64,000 nucleotides of DNA from Amycolatopsis vancoresmycina (lineage in GTDB: Bacteria; Actinomycetota; Actinomycetes; Mycobacteriales; Pseudonocardiaceae): the NCBI RefSeq assembly GCF_000716785.1, contig NZ_JNYY01000006.1, positions 248,001 through 312,000 on the forward strand. The letters run 5' to 3'. A program made the position numbers and the translations under genes. Of the stretch, positions 17,248 through 24,787 are shown in pieces. The notes beneath the pieces are model-generated. The model was not told the DNA's origin. It was given only the letters and a program-made list of their open reading frames with translations, and searched no databases. The first letter of the stretch is position 1, and each line of letters opens with the position of its first letter.

Positions 17248-17637
17248 ATGAGAACCATGCTGACCGAATCCACCATCACGACCATGCTTCCGGTGACCGA
17301 CAGTGAACGCGCCGGCCACTTCTACGCGGACTCTCTCGGCCTGAAGCAGGTCGGGCAGGGCGAAGACGGCACGCTCTACTTCGCGGCGGGCGCGGGCGCG
17401 ATCGGCCTCCGCCCGATGCCGGACGGCGCGCAGAGCGAGAACACGGCGTTGAGCTTCGAGGTCAGCGACCTCGAAGCCGAGGTCACGACCCTGGAGAACC
17501 GCGGCGTGCGGTTCCAGGACTTCGAAATGGAGGGCCTGAAGACGGTCGCCCACATCGCCGAGCTGGGCAACGAGCGGGCGGCGTGGTTCAACGACTCAGA
17601 GGGCAACGTCCTCTGCCTGCACCAACTGCTGACCTGA
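17248..17637 (+). CDS. VOC-family (glyoxalase-like) protein
   Basis: A 129-residue single-module vicinal-oxygen-chelate protein. Two beta-alpha-beta-beta-beta units are recognisable (TTMLPVTDSERAGHFYADSL and the C-terminal AWFNDSEGNVLCLHQ). Such proteins are lyases, dioxygenases or binding and resistance proteins; the precise activity cannot be read from sequence. ATG 17248 and ATG 17257 are both possible starts and neither has a good ribosome site. The gene follows MarR by 38 bases on the same strand and may be co-transcribed. Confidence 0.8.
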   Translation: MRTMLTESTITTMLPVTDSERAGHFYADSLGLKQVGQGEDGTLYFAAGAGAIGLRPMPDGAQSENTALSFEVSDLEAEVTTLENRGVRFQDFEMEGLKTVAHIAELGNERAAWFNDSEGNVLCLHQLLT

Positions 17638-17665
17638 CCCGCCAGTAAGGGGTCTGCCGCGGCTT

Positions 17666-17711
17666 GTCGTGAGTGGTAAGGCGGGTTAGAACCCTCCTTA
17701 CCACTCACGAC
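17666..17711. terminator. GTGAGTGG-type hairpin between convergent genes
   Basis: A perfect 16-bp stem GTCGTGAGTGGTAAGG with its complement surrounds a 14-base loop containing GTTAGAAC. It sits between the convergent VOC and amidohydrolase stops and probably acts as a bidirectional terminator. A near-identical element occurs at 23679-23722, so it also counts as a dispersed repeat. Confidence 0.7.
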
Positions 17712-17712
17712 C

Positions 17713-18567
17713 CTAGGCGAGGGACGGCATCAGCTTGATCGCATTTCCCGACAGGACGCCGCTCAGGACGTCCGCCGGGAGCCCGAGTCCGGTGAGCGTG
17801 CGGACGTTCGCGGCCACCGAGGGCACGCCGGGCCAGTCGGTGCCGAACACGAACTTCCCGGCCAGCCGGGTCAGGTCGAACCGCCGGTAGTACTCCGGCA
17901 GCTTCTTCGGCGGCAGCCCGGCGAGGTCGAGCCAGACGTTGTCGCGGGCCAGCGCGAGGAACGCCGCCACGTCGTACCACCACCCGCGGCCGCCGTGGGC
18001 GAACACGAACTGCAGCGCCGGGAAGTCCTCGACCACGTCGGACAGCAGCTCCGGGTTGCCGAAACTGGTGCGGGAGCCGGGAAAGCTCGACGTTCCCGAG
18101 TGGAGGATCACCGGCACCCCGCGCTCGAGGCACAGCTGGTAGACCGGGTACAGCTCCTTGTCCGCCGGCGAGAACGCGCCGTGCACCGGGTGGATCTTCA
18201 GCGCCACCGCGCCCAGGTCCAGCTGCCGCGCAACCTCCGCCGCCGCCGGGTGGTGCAGGTACGGGTTGACGTTCGCCACCAGCCGGAACCGCTCCGGGTT
18301 GTGCGCCACCAGCGGCAGGTTGTCCTCGATCGGCTGGATCCCGGTCGCCCGCGGGCTGTACTCGCAGAACAACAGGACCCGGTCGACGCCTTCGGACGCC
18401 ATCAGCTCGTCCATCGCCGCCGGGACCACCTCCCCCGAAGCGGAGTACACCGAACGCCACGGGTACGAGCCCGCGAAGTCGTGGGCCCACTGCAGCCACG
18501 CGGGTTTGAGCGTCGGCAGCCGCGGCGCGTGGACGTGCGCGTCGACCACGAAGTGCCCGTCGATCAT
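17713..18567 (-). CDS. Amidohydrolase-family protein in the benzoate operon
   Basis: A 284-residue TIM-barrel hydrolase of the amidohydrolase-2 type. Metal ligands are visible at FVVDAHVHAP (HxH), the Lys/His of ALKIHPVHGAF, the His of VILHSGTSSF and the terminal Asp of FVFGTDWPG. The start ATG 18567 overlaps the ligase stop as ATGA, so the gene is translationally coupled to the box operon. It could act on a ring-cleavage intermediate or hydrolyse a benzoate precursor; which one is not visible. It is the last gene before a hairpin terminator. Confidence 0.8.
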   Translation of the reverse strand: MIDGHFVVDAHVHAPRLPTLKPAWLQWAHDFAGSYPWRSVYSASGEVVPAAMDELMASEGVDRVLLFCEYSPRATGIQPIEDNLPLVAHNPERFRLVANVNPYLHHPAAAEVARQLDLGAVALKIHPVHGAFSPADKELYPVYQLCLERGVPVILHSGTSSFPGSRTSFGNPELLSDVVEDFPALQFVFAHGGRGWWYDVAAFLALARDNVWLDLAGLPPKKLPEYYRRFDLTRLAGKFVFGTDWPGVPSVAANVRTLTGLGLPADVLSGVLSGNAIKLMPSLA

Positions 18568-20117
18568 GAGTGCGGCGCCACCGCCCGCAACACGTCGCGG
18601 ACCTGCTCGCGGATCACGTTGCGGCGGATCTTGCCGGTCGCCGTCTTCGGCAGCTCGGCCAGCTCGACCACCCCGCGCGGACGCTTGAACGCCGCCAGTC
18701 CTTCGCGGCAGAACTCGATCAGCTCGTCCGGGTCGACGGCGAACCCGGGGGCCGGCACCACGCACGCGACCGGCTTGTCGAGCCCGTCGGCGTCCGGCGC
18801 GGCGACGACCGCGACCTCCGCCACCGCCGGGTGCTGCCGCAGCCGTTCCTCCACTTCGGACGGTGACACCCAGATCCCGCCCGCCTTCAGCATGTCCCCG
18901 AACCGGCCGAGGCAGCTGTACGTCCCGTCCTCGTTCCGCACGTAACTGTCGCCGGTCCGCAGCCATTCGCCCTGGAACACGAGCTTCGTCGCGTCGTAGC
19001 GGGCCCAGTACCCGGTCGCCGTCGACGGCCCGGACACGAACAGCTCGCCCGGCCGGCCGGGCGTGTCGATCACCGCGCCGGCTTCGTCGCGGATCTGCAG
19101 GGCGTACCCGGGGACGGCGACACCGGTGGTGCCCGGCCGCACCGTGCCGGGCTGGTTGGACAGGAAGATGTGCAGCGCCTCGGTCGACCCGATGCCGTCG
19201 AGGATCTCCAGCCCGAAGCGCGCGCGGAACCGTTCGAACAGCGACGCGGGCAGCGGCTCCCCGGCCGAAACCGCGTACCGCACCGAAGCGAACGAGTCGT
19301 CCGGGACGTCGCTGGCGAGCAGCGCCGCGTAGAACGTGGGGACCGCGAAGAACAGGGACGGCTGCTCCTCGCGAGCGCGTCTGGCGAACAACGCGGGCGT
19401 CGGCCGCGAAGGTTCGAGCAGCGTCGTGCCGCCCGCGCCGAGCGGGAAGAAGCACGAATTCCCCAGCCCGTAGGCGAAGAACAGCTTGGGCACCGACAGG
19501 AACCGGTCCGCCGCGGACGTCGCCAGCACGCCGCGGGCGTAGGTCTCGCAGACCGCGCGGACGCTCGCGTGCCGGTGCATCGCGCCCTTCGGCTGCCCGG
19601 TCGTGCCCGAGGTGTACAGCCACAGCGCGGGCGAGTCCTCCCACGTCCCGCCGTCGCGGAACTCGCCGTCCAGTTCGGACCACCGGTGCGTCCGGACGCC
19701 GTCCGGGACGCCCGCCGCGTCGGACCGGTCGAGCAGCACGTCGGTGACCTCGGGGGCGAGGCCGAGCGCGGTCACCGCCTGCTCGGCGAACTCGCCGGAC
19801 ACGCACAGCACCCGCGCCCGCGAGTCGGCCAGCACCTTGCCCAGCTCCAGCCCGGTGACCATGGTCGACACCGGCACGGCGACCGCGCCGGCCAGCATCG
19901 CGCCGAGGATGCCGGTGAGCAGCTCGACGTCGTCGACCATGCAGAACATGACCCGTTCTTCGGGCCGCACCCCGAGTGCGACGAGGCCGCCCGCAACGCG
20001 CCGGGATTCCGCGGCGAGCTCGGCGTAGGTGAGGGTGCGGCGGGGCGACACGACCGCGGTCGCGTCCGGGTGCCCGGCCTGCAGCAGGTACTCCGCGGCA
20101 TTGAACCCTGTCGCCAC
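18564..20117 (-). CDS. Benzoate-CoA ligase-family enzyme
   Basis: A 517-residue adenylate-forming ligase of the benzoate/4-hydroxybenzoate-CoA type. The ATP loop LWLYTSGTTGQPKGAMHRH, the acceptor motif GIGSTEALHIFLSN, the hinge-region GEWLRTGDSYVRNEDGTYSC and the catalytic Lys of LPKTATGKIRRN are present; FFAYGLGNSCFFPL matches the benzoate-CoA ligase subgroup. The start GTG 20117 has GGAGG at ideal spacing overlapping the boxB stop. It would activate benzoate to benzoyl-CoA, the substrate of BoxB. A related aryl acid is possible. Confidence 0.88.
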   Translation of the reverse strand: MATGFNAAEYLLQAGHPDATAVVSPRRTLTYAELAAESRRVAGGLVALGVRPEERVMFCMVDDVELLTGILGAMLAGAVAVPVSTMVTGLELGKVLADSRARVLCVSGEFAEQAVTALGLAPEVTDVLLDRSDAAGVPDGVRTHRWSELDGEFRDGGTWEDSPALWLYTSGTTGQPKGAMHRHASVRAVCETYARGVLATSAADRFLSVPKLFFAYGLGNSCFFPLGAGGTTLLEPSRPTPALFARRAREEQPSLFFAVPTFYAALLASDVPDDSFASVRYAVSAGEPLPASLFERFRARFGLEILDGIGSTEALHIFLSNQPGTVRPGTTGVAVPGYALQIRDEAGAVIDTPGRPGELFVSGPSTATGYWARYDATKLVFQGEWLRTGDSYVRNEDGTYSCLGRFGDMLKAGGIWVSPSEVEERLRQHPAVAEVAVVAAPDADGLDKPVACVVPAPGFAVDPDELIEFCREGLAAFKRPRGVVELAELPKTATGKIRRNVIREQVRDVLRAVAPHS

Positions 20118-20125
20118 CAGGCCTC

Positions 20126-21547
20126 CTACGTGAGGTACACGTACTCGTAGTCGATGGGCTTGCCGTTGATGCCCTGCCGCGGCGGCGCCACCCAGCTCGC
20201 GATCTTCCCCCGCTCGTACACCGGGTGCATCAGCGAGCGGACGAACGTGAGGTCCTCGGTCGTGGGCAGCCACTTGCGTTTGCCCGCCTCCCAGGTCGCC
20301 TCGTCGACGATGGTGCCGTCGGGAGTGACGTGGTGGCCGGAGTTTATGCCCACTTCGCGGTTGAAGCCAGGGTGCGGCAGGCGGAACGCGAAGTCGATGC
20401 CGGCGTCCGCGAGGATCTTGTTCCAGCGCTTCACGCCGGTCTGGCAGTCGGCCACGTACTCGTTGCGCAGGTCGAGGTTGAGCAGCAGGATCGCCTGCTG
20501 CTCCTCGGTGGTCCAGGTGCCGTCGCCGTTCGGCCGGTCCAGCGTGCGGGCGTCCCCGGTGAGCTTGTGGTCGTCCTTGCGGCGGGTTTCCTGCCAGCGG
20601 CCCTTGAGCCCGGCGGTGTAGTAGTTCGCCGCGTTCGTGGACGTCTCGCTGCCGAACAGGTCCAGGGAAACGGTGTAGTGGAAGTTGATGTACCGCTGGA
20701 CGACGTCCAGCGGGATGCCGCCGTGCGGGCCGATGTCGAGCGTGTCGTGCTCGCGGATCAGCTCGGCGCTGCGGATCACCACGCGGTCGACGCCGGTGGT
20801 GCCGACCATCATGTGGTGCGCTTCCTCCTTGAGCATGAACTCGCAGGTGCGCGAGAGCGGGTCGAAGGAGGATTCCTTGAGCGTGCCGAGCTGGTACTTC
20901 CCGTCGCGGTCGGTGAAGTAGGTGAACATGTAGAACGCCAGCCAGTCGGCGGTTTCCTCGTTGAACGCGCCCAGGATCCGCGGTGCGTCGGGACTACCCG
21001 AGTTGCGCAGCAGCAGCCCTTCGGCCTCGTCACGCCCTTCGCGGCCGAAGTAGGCGTGCAGCAGGTACACCATCGCCCACAGGTGACGGCCTTCTTCGAC
21101 GTTGACCTGGAACAGGTTCCGCAGGTCGTACAGGCTCGGCGCGGTGAGGCCGAGGAGTTTCTGCTGCTCGACCGACGCCGGCTCGGTGTCGCCCTGGACG
21201 ACGATCAGCCGCTGCAGGTCGGCGCGGTATTCGCCGGGCACCTGCTGCCACACCGGCTCGCCCTGGTGCTCGCCGAAGGCGATCCGGCGGTCGGGGTCGC
21301 GCTCGGCGAGGAAGATGCCCCAGCGGTAGTCCGGGACGTTGACGTGGTCGAAGTGCGCCCAGCCTTCGCGGCCCACGCTGACGGCGGTGCGCAGGTAGAC
21401 CCCGTGCGTCTCCAGCGTCGGGCCCATTTCGCCCCACCAGTGCAGGAACTTCGGCTGCCAGCCTTCGAGCGCGCGCTGCAGCCTGCGGTCTTCGGAAAGG
21501 TTGACGTTGTTGGGGATCTTGGCGTCGTAGTCGATCTTCTCGGGCAT
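20126..21547 (-). CDS. boxB: Benzoyl-CoA 2,3-epoxidase
   Basis: A 473-residue diiron oxygenase component of the aerobic box pathway. It epoxidises benzoyl-CoA with O2, using electrons from the reductase BoxA. Four-helix-bundle iron ligands are visible in NVEEGRHLWAMVYLL (about 149-163) and LKEEAHHMMVG (239-249); the family signature NFHYTVSLDLFGSE and the C-terminal WVAPPRQGINGKPIDYEYVY are present. The start ATG 21547 matches the family N-terminus. It is 5 bases after boxC and 8 before the ligase. No boxA is present nearby. Confidence 0.95.
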   Translation of the reverse strand: MPEKIDYDAKIPNNVNLSEDRRLQRALEGWQPKFLHWWGEMGPTLETHGVYLRTAVSVGREGWAHFDHVNVPDYRWGIFLAERDPDRRIAFGEHQGEPVWQQVPGEYRADLQRLIVVQGDTEPASVEQQKLLGLTAPSLYDLRNLFQVNVEEGRHLWAMVYLLHAYFGREGRDEAEGLLLRNSGSPDAPRILGAFNEETADWLAFYMFTYFTDRDGKYQLGTLKESSFDPLSRTCEFMLKEEAHHMMVGTTGVDRVVIRSAELIREHDTLDIGPHGGIPLDVVQRYINFHYTVSLDLFGSETSTNAANYYTAGLKGRWQETRRKDDHKLTGDARTLDRPNGDGTWTTEEQQAILLLNLDLRNEYVADCQTGVKRWNKILADAGIDFAFRLPHPGFNREVGINSGHHVTPDGTIVDEATWEAGKRKWLPTTEDLTFVRSLMHPVYERGKIASWVAPPRQGINGKPIDYEYVYLT

Positions 21548-21552
21548 CTGCG

Positions 21553-23172
21553 CTAGACCCGCTTCCTGTCGAAGACGGCCTTCTGCCCCGTACCGTATCG
21601 GCGCAGTGCGCCTTCCGGCCCGGACGCGTTCGGGCGGGTGAAAATCCAGTTCTGCCAAGCCGCCAGCCGGCCGAAGATCTTGGTCTCGATGGTCTCGGGA
21701 CCCACGAACCGGTGGTTGGCCTCCATCCCGGTGAGCGCGTCCGGGGACAGCGACGCGCGGCCTTCGAGGGCGAGCCGGATCTCGTCCTCCCAGTCGAGGT
21801 CGTCCGGGGCGTCGGTGACCAGGCCGAGCTCGACGGCCTCGGCGGCGCTCAGCTCGCGGTTCTTCTCGCGCGCCAGCCAGGTGAGGTGGTCGTCGTCGCC
21901 GTAGAACCGCGTCTGCAGGCGGGTCAGGCCGTTGCCCATCGGGAACGCGCCGAAGTTCGCGTCGGTGAGCCGGATGGACGCGCGTAGCTGACTGAGCTCA
22001 TTGTCGACCGGCGGGCCGTCCAGGATGTACTGGCGGTCCGCGGCCAGCGCGATCTCCAGCAGCGCGCCGGCGAAGCAGCTGCCGGGTTCGATGAGCGCGA
22101 TCAGGCTGCGGCTGGTGACGTCGAGGCGCTTGAGCGTGCGCTTGAAGTAGTGCGTGATTTCGTTGGCCAGCCAGTCCTTCCGGCCGAGCACGGCCTGCTC
22201 GTGCGCGATGACCTTTTCCGGGTCGCCCTGGGTCCTGAGGATCCACGTCCCGGCTTCCACCTCGTTGGTGCGCAGCCGCAGGATCGCGTCGTCCAGCTCG
22301 CGGGTCATGGCGAGGAACCAGCCGCCCGCGCCTTCCTCGTGCAGGTCGCCCGGGTCGTTCTCGGGGCCCTTGACGGTGATGGTGGCCTGGTCCTTGCCGA
22401 CCTGGATGTCGACAAAGCGATGTTCGAGCGGCGTCAGCTCGATGCCGTGCTCCGCCTGCTTGTCCGACCGGCGGGCGATTTCCCGGGCCTTCTCCAGGAC
22501 CTTCGCGCGGAAGTCCTGACGCGGCACCAGTTCGTCGACCAGCCGCCAGTCGACCGCCGTCTTGCCCTTGACGCCGTCCGGACGGGTGGCGAAGACGTCG
22601 GCCAGGTCCCGGCGCACCCGCCGCTTGTCGACGACCCGGGTGAGGCCGCCGGTGCCGGGCAGCACGCCGAGCAGGGGAACCTCCGGCAGCGCGACCGTCG
22701 AGGAGTTGTCGTCGATCAGGAAGATCTTTTCGCAGGCCAGCGCGATCTCGTAGCCACCACCGGCGCACGTGCCGTTGACCGCGGCCACGTAGGTCTGGCC
22801 GGAGTGCTCGGTGGCGTCCTCCATGCCGTTGCGGGTCTCGTTGGTGAACTTGCAGAAGTTGACCTTCCAGTGGTGCTCCGACGCGGCGAGCATCCGGATG
22901 TTCGCGCCGGCGCAGAACACCTTGTCCTTCGCGCTGGTCACGATGACCACGCGCACCTCGGGGTGCTCGAACCGCAGCCGCTGGGTGGCGTCGTAGAGCT
23001 CGATGTCGACACCGAGGTCGTAGGAGTTGAGCTTGAGCTCGTACCCCGGGACCAGACCACCCTGCTCGTCGACGTCCAGCTCCAGCCAGGCCACCTCCCC
23101 GTCGAGCCGGAGGTGCCAGTGGCGGTACTCGTCGGGACAGCGGTCGAAGGCAACCGGTGTGGTGGTGGTCAC
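21553..23172 (-). CDS. boxC: Benzoyl-CoA-dihydrodiol lyase
   Basis: A 539-residue protein with two crotonase-like halves. It hydrolyses and opens 2,3-epoxybenzoyl-CoA to 3,4-dehydroadipyl-CoA semialdehyde plus formate, following BoxB. The first half has VIVTSAKDKVFCAGANIRML and NGTCAGGGYEIALACEKI, the oxyanion and CoA region of enoyl-CoA hydratases; the second has LIALIEPGSCFAGALLEIAL. Length is standard. The GTG start at 23172 lacks a ribosome site but lies right at the predicted transcription start, so a leaderless message is likely. Confidence 0.95.
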   Translation of the reverse strand: MTTTTPVAFDRCPDEYRHWHLRLDGEVAWLELDVDEQGGLVPGYELKLNSYDLGVDIELYDATQRLRFEHPEVRVVIVTSAKDKVFCAGANIRMLAASEHHWKVNFCKFTNETRNGMEDATEHSGQTYVAAVNGTCAGGGYEIALACEKIFLIDDNSSTVALPEVPLLGVLPGTGGLTRVVDKRRVRRDLADVFATRPDGVKGKTAVDWRLVDELVPRQDFRAKVLEKAREIARRSDKQAEHGIELTPLEHRFVDIQVGKDQATITVKGPENDPGDLHEEGAGGWFLAMTRELDDAILRLRTNEVEAGTWILRTQGDPEKVIAHEQAVLGRKDWLANEITHYFKRTLKRLDVTSRSLIALIEPGSCFAGALLEIALAADRQYILDGPPVDNELSQLRASIRLTDANFGAFPMGNGLTRLQTRFYGDDDHLTWLAREKNRELSAAEAVELGLVTDAPDDLDWEDEIRLALEGRASLSPDALTGMEANHRFVGPETIETKIFGRLAAWQNWIFTRPNASGPEGALRRYGTGQKAVFDRKRV

Positions 23173-23179
23173 TCACTCG

Positions 23180-23208
23180 ATTGTCTACACGAGTCAGACG
23201 GAGGTCAA
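23180..23208 (-). promoter_or_regulatory. Leaderless-type promoter of the box operon
   Basis: On the leftward strand TTGACC (23203-23208) and GACAAT (23180-23185) are separated by exactly 17 bases, a good housekeeping-type promoter. Transcription would begin at about 23173, immediately before the boxC GTG at 23172. The -35 overlaps the stop codon of the upstream membrane-protein gene. Confidence 0.6.
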
Positions 23209-23219
23209 TGTTGTGTAGA
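23184..23219. promoter_or_regulatory. Inverted repeat over the box promoter
   Basis: TCTACAC (23184-23190) and GTGTAGA (23213-23219) form a perfect 7-bp inverted repeat 22 bases apart. One arm overlaps the -10 and the other lies just upstream of the -35. This layout suits a repressor binding both ends of the promoter. No obvious box regulator gene is adjacent. Confidence 0.4.
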
Positions 23220-23633
23220 AACTTGATCTCGCGCGGTCACCCGGTTGAGCGTGGCCCAGGCCCAGGTGAGGAACGCCCACAGGGCCAGCCCGGCGGCGGC
23301 GTCGGTGAAGATCGTCGCGAACCAGAACGCCGGGATCTGCGGGACGCCGGTCAGGAAATGCCCCAGCGTGACGATTCCGGTCAGGGAGTAGACCAGCAGG
23401 AAGGCGAGCGCCCTGGGATACCGGCCTTGCGTGTACGCGCGGTAGCCGAGCCAGCCGAACGCCGTGAGCAGCACCCACGCGACAGCGACCGCGATGCCCG
23501 CCGCGGCCGCCGGAACGCCCGGCAGTTGGGGGTAGTCCGCGACGCGGATGGCGTTGTGGGCGTAGTGCAGCGTCGTGCTGAGCAGCGAGAAGCCGAGGAT
23601 CACCCGCAGTACCGGCAGTCCCTTGTCCATCAT
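23205..23633 (-). CDS. Four-helix membrane protein of unknown function
   Basis: A 142-residue protein with four membrane helices: VILGFSLLSTTLHYAHNAI, GIAVAVAWVLLTAFGWLGY, ALAFLLVYSLTGIVTLGHF and FATIFTDAAAGLALWAFLTW. A His/Asn pair (HYAHNAI) in helix 1 and HF in helix 3 are the only conspicuous polar residues within the membrane. The start is ATG 23633 or the adjacent 23630, with GGGGGC just upstream. The stop lies inside the boxC promoter 32 bases from boxC, so it may be read into the box operon. I do not recognise the family. Confidence 0.65.
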   Translation of the reverse strand: MMDKGLPVLRVILGFSLLSTTLHYAHNAIRVADYPQLPGVPAAAAGIAVAVAWVLLTAFGWLGYRAYTQGRYPRALAFLLVYSLTGIVTLGHFLTGVPQIPAFWFATIFTDAAAGLALWAFLTWAWATLNRVTARDQVSTQH

Positions 23634-23678
23634 CGCCCCCGATTTGATAGATCGCTCTAGCGACGGTATCGCCCCGGG

Positions 23679-23722
23679 TCGTGAGTGGCAAGGCGCGTTA
23701 GAACTCGCCTTGCCACTCACGA
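23679..23722. terminator. GTGAGTGG-type hairpin after the GNAT gene
   Basis: A perfect 17-bp stem (TCGTGAGTGGCAAGGCG and its complement) with a 10-base loop containing GTTAGAAC lies 6 bases after the GNAT stop at 23729. It is nearly identical to 17666-17711 in both stem and loop. It probably terminates the GNAT transcript. Confidence 0.7.
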
Positions 23723-23728
23723 GGAGGG

Positions 23729-24631
23729 TCAGACGAAATCGATGCGGTGCTGTGTCACCGGGTAGCCCGCCTTGGCGAACGCCTTGGCCATCGGGATGTT
23801 GCCGACGTCGGTGCCCGCGACGATCCGGTCCGCGCCCTGGGCGACGAGGTCGTGCGTGGCCTCGACCAGCAGGTCGTAGGCGTAGCCGTGGCCCCGGTGC
23901 TCCGGCACCACGGCGACGTACCCGATCACCGGGTCGTAGACGTTGCGGCTCGGCAGGGTCAGGCCGACCAGTTCGCCTTCGCGCGTGTACGCCAGCCGCC
24001 ACCACTCCCGCGGCCCCGGCATCCACTTCATGATGTCGAGGTCCTCCTGCGCGGCCGCGTCGATGCCGTGCTCCTCGACGGTCTTGCGGACGTGCGCGTC
24101 GAGGCTGCCGACGTGCACACGCTTGAAGACGTCGAGGATGACGTCGTCGTCCGGCTCCGGCCGGAACTCGAGCCGGCCGGGCTTCGCCGGCAGGCCGTTT
24201 TCCGGCGTCCAGCGGAAGCGGTAGCGCTCGACGAGCTTGCGGTAGCCCGCCTTTTCGGCCGCCTCGACCCGGCCGTTGACTTCGGCCGCGACCTGCGGAT
24301 CGGCCGCCCACGCCGGTGGCGTGTGCAGGGCGTATTCCCCGTGCAGCGGCGCCGTCTTCAACAGGGCGACCGCGGCGTCGAAGTCGGTGAAGTCGAACCA
24401 GTCCAGCGCGATCGGTGCTTCGTCGCCGGGCTTGGCCCACCAGGCCGCGCGGGCCACGACGACGTCGTCGCGCAGGGCGACCCACGTCCACTCGGGCCGG
24501 TATTCGCCCTTCGCCGCCATCTCGGCGAAGTCGTCGCCGAGCAGCGTGCGGCCGACGAGGCCGCGGTCGGGCAGGGAGGTGAACAGTGCTTCTTCGCCCG
24601 CTTCGAGCGAGCGGATAACCAGTTCGGTCAC
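23729..24631 (-). CDS. GNAT-family N-acetyltransferase
   Basis: A 300-residue acetyltransferase. The C-terminal GNAT domain is clear, with PVIGYVAVVPEHRGHGYAYD forming the acetyl-CoA loop and VAGTDVGNIPMAKAFAKAGY the following core. The N-terminal half looks like a second, degenerate GNAT unit, as in mycothiol-synthase-like proteins. The start GTG 24631 follows AAGGAT. It is the only gene downstream of a short leader peptide and an 18-bp palindrome, so expression may be controlled by translation of the leader. The substrate is unknown; antibiotic or metabolite acetylation is possible. Confidence 0.82.
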   Translation of the reverse strand: MTELVIRSLEAGEEALFTSLPDRGLVGRTLLGDDFAEMAAKGEYRPEWTWVALRDDVVVARAAWWAKPGDEAPIALDWFDFTDFDAAVALLKTAPLHGEYALHTPPAWAADPQVAAEVNGRVEAAEKAGYRKLVERYRFRWTPENGLPAKPGRLEFRPEPDDDVILDVFKRVHVGSLDAHVRKTVEEHGIDAAAQEDLDIMKWMPGPREWWRLAYTREGELVGLTLPSRNVYDPVIGYVAVVPEHRGHGYAYDLLVEATHDLVAQGADRIVAGTDVGNIPMAKAFAKAGYPVTQHRIDFV

Positions 24632-24641
24632 GGGAATCCTT

Positions 24642-24659
24642 CCGGGAGCGCGCTCCCGG
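24642..24659 (-). promoter_or_regulatory. Palindromic hairpin between leader peptide and GNAT gene
   Basis: CCGGGAGC-GC-GCTCCCGG is a perfect 18-bp palindrome between the leader stop (24662) and the GNAT ribosome site (about 24636-24641). In RNA it would form a stable stem next to the Shine-Dalgarno sequence and could act as an attenuator. Confidence 0.55.
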
Positions 24660-24661
24660 GG

Positions 24662-24718
24662 TCAGATACCCGGCACCCTCTTACCGGGGTGGGAGCGCAT
24701 GATCGGTTGCGTGATCAT
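24662..24718 (-). CDS. 18-residue leader peptide
   Basis: A very short frame encodes MITQPIMRSHPGKRVPGI. ATG 24718 is preceded by AAAGGAGGTGG with 8 bases between AAGGAGG and the start, the best ribosome site in this part of the window. It lies 30 bases before the GNAT start and just before a perfect palindrome. The combination of promoter, strong ribosome site, short peptide, hairpin and resistance-type gene is the layout of leader-peptide attenuation. The peptide is rich in Pro and basic residues (RSHPGKRVPG), which could slow or stall ribosomes. That it is a regulator is inference. Confidence 0.6.
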   Translation of the reverse strand: MITQPIMRSHPGKRVPGI

Positions 24719-24758
24719 CGGTCCCACCTCCTTTCGCCTGGTCGAGGGTGCGGGGACG

Positions 24759-24787
24759 ACCTTAGGGGCCCGGTCCGCGGCGATCAA
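24759..24787 (-). promoter_or_regulatory. Promoter for the leader peptide and GNAT gene
   Basis: On the leftward strand TTGATC (24782-24787) and TAAGGT (24759-24764) are spaced 17 bases apart. Transcription would begin at about 24752, some 20 bases before the leader ribosome site. The -35 overlaps the stop codon of the GH3 gene. Confidence 0.5.

Noticed and set aside
17713..19806. A single fusion of a ligase-region frame with the amidohydrolase
   Set aside because: The frame is open upstream of ATG 18567 only as an off-frame shadow of the ligase. The ATGA overlap at 18564-18567 marks the real start.
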